From CAYJXJ01 sp964374095 (GTDB lineage: Bacteria; Elusimicrobiota; Elusimicrobia; UBA1565; UBA9628), in assembly GCA_964374095.1 (NCBI GenBank), contig CAYJXJ010000132.1, positions 1 through 13,195 of the forward strand: a stretch of DNA of 13,195 nt, read 5' to 3'. The notes beneath the pieces were generated by a model. The model saw only the letters and a program-made list of their open reading frames with translations. It had not been told where the DNA came from and ran no database searches. A program made the position numbers and the translations under genes. How positions within the stretch are numbered: the first letter of the stretch is position 1; each line of letters starts with the position of its first letter. Shown in pieces: positions 6,940-13,195 of the stretch.

Positions 6940-6969
6940 AAGTTAGCTCTTGCAACCAGCCTGCGTCAA
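6940..6969 (-). promoter_or_regulatory. possible promoter for the split lipoprotein gene
   Basis: On the minus strand TTGACG (6964-6969), an 18-base spacer and TAACTT (6940-6945). The GTG at 6933 follows only 6 bases after the -10, so the transcript would start at or next to the start codon, with no room for a Shine-Dalgarno. The -10 is weak, so this is a tentative call. Confidence 0.3.
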
Positions 6970-7113
6970 GGTCGGGCCCGTTAGCCGCGGCGGCCAGCGC
7001 GAGTTTGTCGAGTCCAAACCGGCATAGGTCCTTGGTCCCTGTCTTCCTAGCCCCTACCGGCCCTGGGTCGTTGCCAGGCTGCCTGCTATCCTACGAGTTG
7101 TACGGAGGAGCCA

Positions 7114-8139
7114 ATGAATAGAATCTGCCATCACCGAAGCCGCCCGCCATTCGCGAGGGCCTGCAAGTTGTTCCCGAAGCTCTTTCCTGCATTTTTTGTG
7201 GCGGCCGGATTGATGTCCGCCGCCCGGACCGCGCCTGCGGCGGAAGACGCGCTCAAGGCCGAAGCCGAAACGGGCTTTGCGGGCGCGCTTCAAAGCGCCG
7301 GCTCGTTGCGCATACAGAAGCGGCGCCTGGGCGCCGGCATCGGGGCTCCGGCGCCGAGCGTCGAGGGATGGAGCGCCGAGGACGACTCGGCCCGCCTCCA
7401 CTCGCAGGCGCGCGGCAAGAACGAGAGCTATGAGGAGGCCCTCCATCGCTATCTCCGCCGGATGCAAAATCAGCCCGATCGCGGCGAAATCTCGTACCCG
7501 GGGGCCGGGGGCGATTCCGTGCTGGACTCGGCGGTCCCTTATAAGAAGTTCGCCGCTTCGATCGCCACCGCTTGGGAAAGCACCGGGACGGCCCGGAAGG
7601 CATTCGAGCTCGTGCGCGACAGCCGCTTCCTGCGCCACGACGGCATGCCCGACTTCCTAAGGCGCTCCTCCTGGCTCTACCCGGACGACGGCTGCTACGC
7701 GCGGGCGGCGATGATGGGGAAGCTCCTGGAGGCCGCCGACTTCGCCCGTCCGAAGAAGGTCTTCATCTTCGGGGACCTCAAGGTCAAGACCGCCAACTCC
7801 CCGGACGGCGCCGTGGGCTGGTGGTATCACGTGGCGCCGATCGTCACCGTGGGGGAGGCCTCCTATGTCCTGGATCCCGCGATCGACCCGCTCAAACCCC
7901 TGCCTCTCGACGCCTGGGTCAAGACCATGGGCGAAGATGCGGCCACGGTGAAGCTCGCCGTGTGCAGCGAGCATTCCTACGCCCCTTCCTCAGTCTGCGC
8001 GCAGGCGCCGGCCGAAGCGGAGGCCGACGCGGAGAAGGATCAGCGCAGCGTGCTTCCCCTGGAGTGGGACCGGGTCGAGAAGTTGGGCCGCAACCCCCGG
8101 GAAGTCCTGGGAGACAATCCTCCCTGGACGAAATCCTAG
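7114..8139 (+). CDS. exported protein-glutaminase-like deamidase
   Basis: A 341-residue secreted cysteine hydrolase with the motif order of the protein-glutaminase family (Chryseobacterium PG; PF18626), enzymes that deamidate glutamine side chains in proteins. The proposed triad is C194 in PDDGCYARA (190-198), H239 in GWWYHVAPI (235-243) and D254 in YVLDPAID (251-258). The N-terminus is basic then hydrophobic (to about residue 36), with a likely cleavage after TAPAA (39-43), so export is expected. Residues 44-140 may be a pro-region, as known PG is made as a proenzyme; that is inference. A strong GGAGGAG (7104-7110) sits just before ATG 7114, which fixes the start. It stands alone between divergent and convergent neighbours. 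Targets could be envelope proteins, prey or host proteins. The family call rests on the three motifs and their spacing. Confidence 0.8.
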   Translation: MNRICHHRSRPPFARACKLFPKLFPAFFVAAGLMSAARTAPAAEDALKAEAETGFAGALQSAGSLRIQKRRLGAGIGAPAPSVEGWSAEDDSARLHSQARGKNESYEEALHRYLRRMQNQPDRGEISYPGAGGDSVLDSAVPYKKFAASIATAWESTGTARKAFELVRDSRFLRHDGMPDFLRRSSWLYPDDGCYARAAMMGKLLEAADFARPKKVFIFGDLKVKTANSPDGAVGWWYHVAPIVTVGEASYVLDPAIDPLKPLPLDAWVKTMGEDAATVKLAVCSEHSYAPSSVCAQAPAEAEADAEKDQRSVLPLEWDRVEKLGRNPREVLGDNPPWTKS

Positions 8140-8209
8140 CCGGGCCGGCCGAGGCCCCGCGAAGCCGGGCGCGGAGCGCACGGGACACCTTACGAACCCG
8201 GTAGAGTCG

Positions 8210-8458
8210 TCATTTTTTCCTGCCCAGGAAGGACCAAACCAAGACCGCGCTCATGGTAGCGCCGATGGCCGCAATCGGAAAAACGATGGCCAACTCCGCC
8301 CATCTCGTCCAGCCCAGCAGCTTGCCAATGAGGGCGACGACAAGGGTCAGGACGGCGATCGCGCGCAAGAGATGATGGAGAGCGCCGTGAGCTGCCAAAA
8401 GCGAGATGGCGCCCACGGCCACGCTCATCAACACAACGGGCAACCACCCCATTCTCAT
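8210..8458 (-). CDS. small membrane protein behind tRNA-Ser
   Basis: An 82-residue hydrophobic protein of unknown function with three probable membrane helices: LPVVLMSVAVGAISLLAAHG, then LLRAIAVLTLVVALIGKLLG, then LAIVFPIAAIGATMSAVLVW, and a basic tail GRKK. The open frame extends upstream to 8512, but that part lies inside the tRNA gene, so the start must be ATG 8458 (or ATG 8452, two codons later). No Shine-Dalgarno precedes it. Its ATG is only 17 bases past the tRNA 3' end on the same strand, so it may be transcribed from the tRNA promoter. Consistent hydrophobic periodicity and the positive-charged end support a real gene; absence of a ribosome-binding site lowers confidence. Confidence 0.55.
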   Translation of the reverse strand: MRMGWLPVVLMSVAVGAISLLAAHGALHHLLRAIAVLTLVVALIGKLLGWTRWAELAIVFPIAAIGATMSAVLVWSFLGRKK

Positions 8459-8475
8459 GTTGAAGTTAGAAACGC

Positions 8476-8562
8476 GGAGAGGGTGGGATTCGAACCCACG
8501 AGGGGCTTTCACCCCTGCCAGTTTTCAAGACTGGTGCCTTAAACCGCTCGGCCACCTCTCCC
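8476..8562 (-). tRNA. tRNA-Ser (anticodon TGA)
   Basis: Read on the minus strand it begins GGAGAGGTGGCCGAGCGG and ends with a T arm GTGGG-TTCGAAT-CCCAC and CCTCTCC, closing a perfect 7-bp acceptor stem (8562-8556 with 8483-8477). The anticodon loop CTTGAAA, flanked by CAGT and ACTG, gives anticodon TGA (serine, UCA codons). A long variable arm (GGGG-TGAAAG-CCCC) and a G discriminator at 8476 are typical of tRNA-Ser. The 3' CCA is not encoded (CGT follows). Confidence 0.97.
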
Positions 8563-8610
8563 GAGGATAGGTTACCAAACCCAGCGCTCGCGCCGAAGGT
8601 GTCCCAGGTC

Positions 8611-8635
8611 GCGCTCGGTCCGGGACCGAGTGCGC
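8611..8635. repeat. inverted repeat between tRNA-Ser and the WD40 gene
   Basis: CTCGGTCC and GGACCGAG form a perfect 8-bp inverted repeat around a single G (8622), and GCG/CGC outside extends it with one bulged T (8631). It lies between two divergent transcription units, about 50 bases upstream of the tRNA 5' end and 90 upstream of the WD40 ATG. An operator is possible; there is no T-run, so a terminator is unlikely. Confidence 0.35.
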
Positions 8636-8681
8636 TGCGTTTCCCACGGAATACTCGGCGCGGTCGAGAATGTGTCATATG

Positions 8682-8711
8682 TTGAGACGAGACCCCATAT
8701 TCTGGAATAAT
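8682..8711 (+). promoter_or_regulatory. sigma70-like promoter for the WD40/propeller pair
   Basis: TTGAGA (8682-8687), an 18-bp spacer and AATAAT (8706-8711) each match 5/6 of their consensus. The expected start near 8718 leaves a leader of only about 8 bases before ATG 8726, with no Shine-Dalgarno (bases CTCGAAACCCC). It is the clearest promoter in the window after the one at 1082. Confidence 0.5.
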
Positions 8712-8725
8712 TTCCTCGAAACCCC

Positions 8726-10282
8726 ATGCGCTCCACCTGGCTCGCGGCACTCCTGGTTTGGCCGGCCTCGGCGCGGGCCAAGGACCCGCTCCTCGGGACC
8801 TGGACCGCCCACGAGGCCCCGGTCACGGCCCTGGCGGTCTCCCCGGACGGCATGGTCGCGCTCTCCGGCGACACCGACGGCAAGTTGATCCTCTGGAACA
8901 TCGCCAAGGGCCAGCCCATCGCCACCTGGGCCGCGCACGTCAAAGTGGAGGGCGACGCACCCCGCGGGGTCAACGCCGTCGAGTTCCTCCCCGACGGCAA
9001 AAAGGCGGTCTCGGCCGGCGCGGACCGTACCGTGCGCCTCTGGGACCTGGCGGGAGGAAAAACCAACGCGATGTGGGTGGGCCACCCGACCGCGGTGCAC
9101 GCGGTCGCGGCCTATCCCAACGGCCGCTGGGTCCTCTCGGGCGGGGAGGATCAGACCGTTCGCGGCTGGGAAACGGCCTCCGGCAAGCAGGTCGGCCTGT
9201 GGCGCGCGGGCGAACCCGTCCATTACGTCGCCCTCTCTCCCGACGCCTCCCGGGCGCTCACGGCGGGCCCGGGAGCCGCGCTCAAGTTCTGGGACGCCAC
9301 GAAGGGCGCGGTTAAAAACTCCTGGTCCGGCCACTCCGGGGCGGTGCGGGCGGCCCGGTTTTCGCCCGACGGCCTGCGGGCGGTCTCGGCCGGGGCCGAC
9401 GGCACGATGCGCGTCTGGGAACTTCCTTCCGGCAGGCCAGTCTCCGTCTCGACGGGACACGCCGGCGCGATCGCCGACATCGCGGTCTCCCCGGATGGGC
9501 TCAAGGCTCTCACCGCCGGAGAGGACCGCACCCTGCGTCTTTGGGATATCGCCCGCGGGAAGGAAATCGAGCCCTGGCGGGCCCAGATCCCGCTTTTCAG
9601 CCTCCACGAAGGGAAGGTCCTGCGCGCGGCATTCTTTCCGGACGGCCGCCGGGCGCTCTCCTCGGGAGACGATAAAACCGTCAAGATGTGGGACGTCTCC
9701 TGGCGCATCGCCGCGGTCTCGACCGCGGCGGCGGCCGACCCCGGCCTGTTCGACACGCCGGTCGTGGAGGGCTTCGAGAAGCCCCCGCGGCTTTTGCGGC
9801 TCCAGGAGTTCGACCCGCGCGATCCCTACGCCAAGGCCGCCCGCATCCGCGAGATCGCCGTCCCCGAAGTCCGGACGACCTTGCCGCTCAAGGACGGAAT
9901 CCAGGCCCACGCGCGGCCGTCGTGGCCGACGCGGTTCTACGCCGACGACAGCGATCCGTTCAACTTCGGATTTCCGGGCCCCGAGGCGTTCGTCTTTGTC
10001 CCGACTCGTCTGGACCACTTGCTCGCGGCCCTGCCGCCGCCCCTGGGCCGCCCCCAGGGAAGCTCCAACCCGGACATCCCCCGCTACCTGGCGTTCTCGA
10101 CTTCCGAAGGCGACGCCGCCGGCGACGACATGAACCTGGGCCTGCCGCTCAAACTCTTCTGGTCGGGGCCGCGGGTCCGCGTCCAGGGATTGGCCGACGC
10201 GGCGGCCAAAAATCCATCGGCCGCGCCGCCGCTGGCGGGCTCGGGGAACCGCGGAGACTCGCCCGCGGACTGGGGGTTTTAG
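8726..10282 (+). CDS. exported seven-repeat WD40 protein
   Basis: A 518-residue protein with a short signal peptide (residues 1-18, ending PASARA before KDP), so it is probably periplasmic or outer-membrane associated. Seven WD40 repeats follow, closing on W57, W106, W148, W189, W231, W273 and W322, typically as SAGADxTVRLWD; seven blades make one complete propeller. Repeat 4 is degenerate (GPGAALKFWD). The remaining ~185 residues (about 335-518) have no repeats and no domain I recognise; they include RFYADDSDPFNFGFPGPEAF and a Pro/Ala/Gly-rich end. Propellers of this kind are protein-interaction platforms rather than enzymes. Its stop is immediately followed by the GTG of the next gene, which also looks like a propeller, so the two are co-transcribed and likely partners. 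Confidence 0.9.
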   Translation: MRSTWLAALLVWPASARAKDPLLGTWTAHEAPVTALAVSPDGMVALSGDTDGKLILWNIAKGQPIATWAAHVKVEGDAPRGVNAVEFLPDGKKAVSAGADRTVRLWDLAGGKTNAMWVGHPTAVHAVAAYPNGRWVLSGGEDQTVRGWETASGKQVGLWRAGEPVHYVALSPDASRALTAGPGAALKFWDATKGAVKNSWSGHSGAVRAARFSPDGLRAVSAGADGTMRVWELPSGRPVSVSTGHAGAIADIAVSPDGLKALTAGEDRTLRLWDIARGKEIEPWRAQIPLFSLHEGKVLRAAFFPDGRRALSSGDDKTVKMWDVSWRIAAVSTAAAADPGLFDTPVVEGFEKPPRLLRLQEFDPRDPYAKAARIREIAVPEVRTTLPLKDGIQAHARPSWPTRFYADDSDPFNFGFPGPEAFVFVPTRLDHLLAALPPPLGRPQGSSNPDIPRYLAFSTSEGDAAGDDMNLGLPLKLFWSGPRVRVQGLADAAAKNPSAAPPLAGSGNRGDSPADWGF

Positions 10283-11143
10283 GTGCCCCGACGCGGCATG
10301 GCTCAAACCGTGCTTCTCGCCCTGGCGGCGACGGGTTTTCTTCTCATGGCCGCGGGGGCCTACTGGGTCTTCTCGCGGGCCGGGGACTCCGTGGAGGGAG
10401 ACCTGGACCTCTCCGCCGTCCTGGGCGCTCCCCGCGTCGCGGTCCTCTTCCGGGCCCCGGGAAGCTCGGGCCCGTTCACGGGAGCCTCGCCCCTCCACGT
10501 CGCGCCGGGCGGCGAGGTCCTCCTCCCCTGGCAGGACAACATACTCGCCGTTCCGGGGGACCGGCCTCTCCTCCAACAGCCGGAGCACCTCTCATCCTTC
10601 GCCGTTACCTCCGGAGGCTTGGTGCTCGCGGCCCGGGGCAGCCGCCTGGGCTATGTCGGCGAGGGAAGCCTGAAGGCTGAAGTCCCTTTGCCGTCCTCCG
10701 ACATGCGCCTCGAGCCCATCGACGCCGACCGGATATGCCTGTGGGGCCCCCTCTCCAGCGGCCACTGGGGGATATTCATCCTCTCCCGAGGCGGGACCTG
10801 GGCCAAGATTCTCACCTTCCCATACGAGATCACGGCCCTCGCCGGGACCGGCCGGGGCCTGGTCTTTGCCAGCGGCGGCAGCGTCTACCAGTTGGCCTTC
10901 GGGGGCCGGGCGATCCCCTTGCTGTATCTCCCCGACCGCGCCGCGATCATATCCCTCGCCTACGACCCGGGACGCGGGGCGGTGTTTCTCTCCACGACCC
11001 GATCCGTCTATGTGCTCGCGCGCGGCCGGCTCGAAAAGCTGCTGGACCAGGTCTCGGGATCGCTGCGCTGGAGCGGCCAATCCCTGCTGATTCTCGCCCA
11101 GGACCCTCCGGCCCTTCTCCGAGTCGACGGCATATTCCGCTAG
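10283..11143 (+). CDS. membrane-anchored propeller-like protein
   Basis: A 286-residue protein with one N-terminal membrane helix (about 8-30), which is either an uncleaved anchor or a signal peptide, and an otherwise soluble body of short beta-strand repeats such as VTSGGLVLAARGSRLGYV, TGRGLVFASGGSVYQLAFGG and DPGRGAVFLSTTRSVYVLARG. The pattern (a hydrophobic strand, a Gly turn, then a strand reporting a named item) is that of a non-WD beta propeller of the NHL/SMP-30 style, but I cannot assign a family. GTG 10283 directly abuts the WD40 stop; GGGGG upstream can serve as ribosome-binding site. ATG 10298 is an alternative five codons in. Its TAG shares bases with the stop of the convergent HEAT-repeat gene. 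Probable partner of the WD40 protein in the envelope. Confidence 0.75.
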   Translation: MPRRGMAQTVLLALAATGFLLMAAGAYWVFSRAGDSVEGDLDLSAVLGAPRVAVLFRAPGSSGPFTGASPLHVAPGGEVLLPWQDNILAVPGDRPLLQQPEHLSSFAVTSGGLVLAARGSRLGYVGEGSLKAEVPLPSSDMRLEPIDADRICLWGPLSSGHWGIFILSRGGTWAKILTFPYEITALAGTGRGLVFASGGSVYQLAFGGRAIPLLYLPDRAAIISLAYDPGRGAVFLSTTRSVYVLARGRLEKLLDQVSGSLRWSGQSLLILAQDPPALLRVDGIFR

Positions 11144-12174
11144 CCCTCGATCTCGGCGAGAGCCTCCGCGGCCGCGGCGGCGACCGCGGCGTTCTTGTCA
11201 TCGAGGACCCGACGCAAGGCGTGGGCGGCCTTGGGCCCTCCGATCCGGCGCAGACCCTCGACGGCGGCCAGGCGCGCCTGCGGGTCGGGGCTTTCCAGCA
11301 TCTCTCCCAGGCCGGAGATCGCCCGGCGGTCCTGGACCCTGCCGATGGCCTCGACGGCCGCAGCGCGCAAGCTCCCGCCGCGGGCGATACGCCCGAGGAG
11401 AAACTCGAAACCCTCATCCTCTCCCAGCCGGGCGAGATACTCGCCCGCCAGCACCGCCCCGCGGTCCGGAGGCTCGGCGCCGCGCAGCAGCCGCAGCATG
11501 TCCTTGCCGTCCTTGTCGCCCAGCAGCGCCAAGGCGTAGGCCGCCTGGGCCCGCACGCGGGCGTCGTCATGGCGAAAAAACCGCTTGAGTTTCACGGCCG
11601 GACGCCGGTCGCCGATGGCGCCGAGGGCTTCGAAAGCGGCGCGGCCGAGTTCGCCGCCGCGCTCGAGCGCCGAGACCAACGGCTCGATGGCGGCGCGCTC
11701 GCGCAGCCGGCCCAGCCCGGCGGCCGCGGCCGCGGCCACGCCCTCGTCGTCGTCTCCCAAAGCGGCGAGCAGGACCGACGCCCCCGACCGCCCCGCGGTG
11801 GCCGCCAGCGCCGCGACCAACTCGGCGCGCAGGGCCTGGACCGGAGGCGGCAGTTCATCGCGCAGCTTGAGAGAGGCCAGGTGGTCCCAGGCCTCGGCCA
11901 GGGGCCGGGCGGCCCGCCCGTCCCCCAAGCGTCCCAGGGCCCGGGCGACGGCCTGGCACTCGGCCGGACGGCCGCGCCGAACGTCGAGCAGGCCCAATAG
12001 GGCCGGAACCGCGGCATCCGGCTCCTCCGAACGCCCGAGCGCCGCCACCAGCCGGAGGCGCTCCGCGCCCCGGGAAGAATCCAAGCGGCCGACCAGCTCC
12101 GAGACATCGGACTTAGCCCGAATCGGAGCGGCCAACGCCAATGCGAGGAGTCCCGCTACCCTCGCCGCTCTCAC
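11140..12174 (-). CDS. exported HEAT-repeat protein
   Basis: A 344-residue alpha-solenoid protein. A signal peptide occupies residues 1-20 (RAARVAGLLALALAAPIRA, cleavage before KSD). The rest consists of about nine HEAT/PBS-lyase-like repeats of 30-40 residues, each ending in a motif such as ALGRLGD (79-85), GLGRLRER (153-160), ALGAIGDRR (183-191), ALALLGDKD (214-222), AIGRVQDRR (276-284) and GLRRIGGPK (307-315). Such solenoids bind partner proteins; no catalytic residues are visible. The open frame runs on upstream to 12654, but that part overlaps plsC, so I place the start at GTG 12174, two bases after the plsC stop and right before the signal peptide. It is in an operon with plsC. The stop overlaps the convergent propeller gene's stop in the palindrome CTAG (11140-11143). 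Confidence 0.85.
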   Translation of the reverse strand: MRAARVAGLLALALAAPIRAKSDVSELVGRLDSSRGAERLRLVAALGRSEEPDAAVPALLGLLDVRRGRPAECQAVARALGRLGDGRAARPLAEAWDHLASLKLRDELPPPVQALRAELVAALAATAGRSGASVLLAALGDDDEGVAAAAAAGLGRLRERAAIEPLVSALERGGELGRAAFEALGAIGDRRPAVKLKRFFRHDDARVRAQAAYALALLGDKDGKDMLRLLRGAEPPDRGAVLAGEYLARLGEDEGFEFLLGRIARGGSLRAAAVEAIGRVQDRRAISGLGEMLESPDPQARLAAVEGLRRIGGPKAAHALRRVLDDKNAAVAAAAAEALAEIEG

Positions 12175-12176
12175 GG

Positions 12177-12851
12177 TCAGGCTTGGGCCGCGAGCTTTTC
12201 GACGGCGCCGTGCATGGCTTTCCCGATGAGGGTCCAGCCGGCCTTGTCGTCGGTCGCTTCGGGGAATGCGAGCGGCTCCCCAAAAATCACGCTGATCTTG
12301 CCCGGACTCGGACGGCTTTGGCCCTTGGGCCAGGCCTCGTAGGCGCCCCGGATGTGGGCCGGGATCAGGCGCACATCCAGGCCCGCCGCCAGCGCTCCCA
12401 CGCCGGCCTTGAAGGGCTTGAGGCTCCCGTCGGACGAGCGGCCGCCCTCGGGGAACAAGATCACGGAATTCCGGGGATTCTTGAGGAGCTCGCGGGTCAT
12501 GCGCAGGCTCTGGCGAAAGGCCTGGGTCCGGTCGAAAGGGACCGAGTTCATCATGGACCTCGAGAAGAAGACCTCCAGGGGATTGTTGAAGAAGTAGTCC
12601 TTGGCCGCGAGCGTAAAAACCGAGCTTACCCGCGCGGGCGGAAAGCAGGTCCACAAGAGCGGCCCATCGATATGGCTGGTATGGTTGGCCACGATGATCA
12701 AGGGCCCCGGAGTGCGCTCGAGGACCGCGGCATTGAGCACCCGGGCCCCCAAATAGCGCCTGAAAAACGCGGCCAGCATGCCGTGCCAGAGCCGGCGCGA
12801 CGGGTAGTTGAGGAAATCAGCGCGGCTGGGGAAGGGCGTTGGCCGGGACAT
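12177..12851 (-). CDS. plsC: PlsC-type 1-acylglycerol-3-phosphate acyltransferase
   Basis: A 224-residue PlsC/LPLAT acyltransferase, normally adding the second acyl chain in phosphatidic acid synthesis at the inner membrane. Motif I is NHTSHID (56-62; catalytic H57 and D62 in H-x4-D). Motif II is VPFDR (104-108). Motif III is FPEGGRS (133-139), with Gly instead of the usual Thr in EGTRS. Motif IV is LIPAHIRG (162-169). Length is normal for a soluble-core LPLAT with one weak hydrophobic segment (49-55). ATG 12851 has no Shine-Dalgarno and sits 10 bases from a large inverted repeat, so expression may be controlled there. The HEAT-repeat gene follows two bases after its stop. A lysophospholipid or ornithine-lipid acyltransferase role is the main alternative. 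Confidence 0.9.
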   Translation of the reverse strand: MSRPTPFPSRADFLNYPSRRLWHGMLAAFFRRYLGARVLNAAVLERTPGPLIIVANHTSHIDGPLLWTCFPPARVSSVFTLAAKDYFFNNPLEVFFSRSMMNSVPFDRTQAFRQSLRMTRELLKNPRNSVILFPEGGRSSDGSLKPFKAGVGALAAGLDVRLIPAHIRGAYEAWPKGQSRPSPGKISVIFGEPLAFPEATDDKAGWTLIGKAMHGAVEKLAAQA

Positions 12852-12860
12852 GCGGGATTG

Positions 12861-12923
12861 GGCGCCAGGCTTTAACTTGTAACTGGGCGCGACACTCTAT
12901 CATACAAGTTAAAACCTGGCGCC
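12861..12923. repeat. 63-bp imperfect inverted repeat upstream of plsC
   Basis: Arms of 21 bases (12861-12881 and 12903-12923) match as an inverted repeat with one mismatch, around a 21-base centre. The arms run GGCGCCAGG, then a T/A-rich TTTAACTTGT part. The centre contains CTGGGCGC (12883-12890), which can compete for pairing with the left arm's GCGCCAG, so two foldings are possible. It lies 10 bases upstream of the plsC ATG, inside its expected leader. No T-run follows. It may be a regulatory leader hairpin, a binding site, or one copy of a dispersed palindromic repeat. Confidence 0.8.
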
Positions 12924-13195
12924 TGCCCATCTCACCGGCGCTGGGCGCGCCAACCCATTGTAGGCAGCCTCGGGACATGGCGGCGCGGTTAACCGTCGGA
13001 GGGTTATCCCCGCCCCGTGGGCTCCCGTGGAGAACCAGCGATGGCGACCGTTGCCTCCATCGATGGAGGGACCGCTCTCATTCATCTGGAAAGCCCATCG
13101 CCTTTCGTTTCCATGGCCTTCATTCCCCGCGCCGGACCGCGCTAGTGTAGTGTCCCCAACGCTTCTTTACACTTGGCCACTTTGGCCAAAATGCG
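12924..13195. other. gene-free right edge with possible element end
   Basis: No convincing gene on either strand; the open frames present have shadow-like composition and no ribosome-binding sites. At 13146-13157 stands TGTAGTGTCCCC, and shortly after it two direct copies of TTGGCCA (13173-13179, 13182-13188). Insertion-sequence ends often begin TGT and carry short internal repeats (IS21-like elements do), so the window may stop just inside a mobile element. No partner inverted repeat or transposase is visible here. Confidence 0.35.

Noticed and set aside
8675..10588. 637-codon open frame on the minus strand
   Set aside because: It is antisense to the WD40 and propeller genes, Arg/Gly/Pro-rich with no domain, and arises from GC-rich third positions.
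12175..12654. N-terminal extension of the HEAT-repeat frame
   Set aside because: It lies antiparallel in frame only with plsC sequence on the same strand, has no repeats, and a signal peptide begins at 12174.
12861..12923. CRISPR repeat or att site
   Set aside because: Only one inverted-repeat unit, no direct-repeat/spacer series and no cas or integrase genes.
12839..13150. 103-codon plus-strand ORF at the right edge
   Set aside because: Crosses the large inverted repeat, no ribosome-binding site, and no coherent domain composition.

Overview
The window is GC-rich DNA with dense, short-spaced genes on both strands. One AT-rich pocket (about 1010-1120) and a few structured gaps break it up. 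Signal peptides, a lipoprotein-like gene and exported propeller proteins point to a diderm (Gram-negative) bacterium. The mix of proteins recalls Elusimicrobiota or deltaproteobacteria-like genomes, but nothing in the sequence fixes the phylum. There is no rRNA, CRISPR array or intact transposase.

Layout. (1) 18-946, minus: a minimal RuvB-like AAA+ ATPase, translationally coupled through an ATGA overlap to a small RGG-like orphan protein. (2) 1010-1120: an AT-rich divergent control region with an 8-bp inverted repeat and a plus-strand promoter that appears to give a leaderless message. (3) 1121-3934, plus: a DUF4143-type ATPase overlapping rmuC, then a GNAT acetyltransferase reduced to its two ends. 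(4) 3935-4224: a hairpin-rich gap. (5) 4225-6178, minus: an ATP-grasp ligase followed by an alpha/beta-hydrolase (esterase-like) protein, with a good promoter in front. (6) 6263-6933, minus: a lipoprotein-like gene split by a frameshift in a seven-base homopolymer. (7) 7114-8139, plus: an exported protein-glutaminase-like cysteine hydrolase. (8) 8210-8562, minus: tRNA-Ser(TGA) and a small membrane protein directly behind it. (9) 8726-11143, plus: an exported seven-repeat WD40 protein followed without a gap by a membrane-anchored, propeller-like protein. (10) 11140-12851, minus: a PlsC-type acyltransferase and an exported HEAT-repeat protein, whose stop codon overlaps that of the propeller gene in a shared CTAG. 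(11) 12852-13195: a 63-bp imperfect inverted repeat just upstream of plsC, then gene-free sequence that may run into a mobile-element end.

How the genes may work together. The ATP-grasp/hydrolase pair looks like a two-enzyme module that makes and processes or releases a small amide or peptide; its substrate is unknown. The WD40 and propeller proteins are both exported and look like partners in one envelope assembly. The RuvB-like ATPase with its RGG-like peptide is the least familiar gene pair. Several genes have promoter-like boxes placed so close to the start codon that the mRNA would have almost no leader, while the glutaminase gene has a textbook Shine-Dalgarno, so both initiation modes may coexist. 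All promoter and family calls were made by eye.
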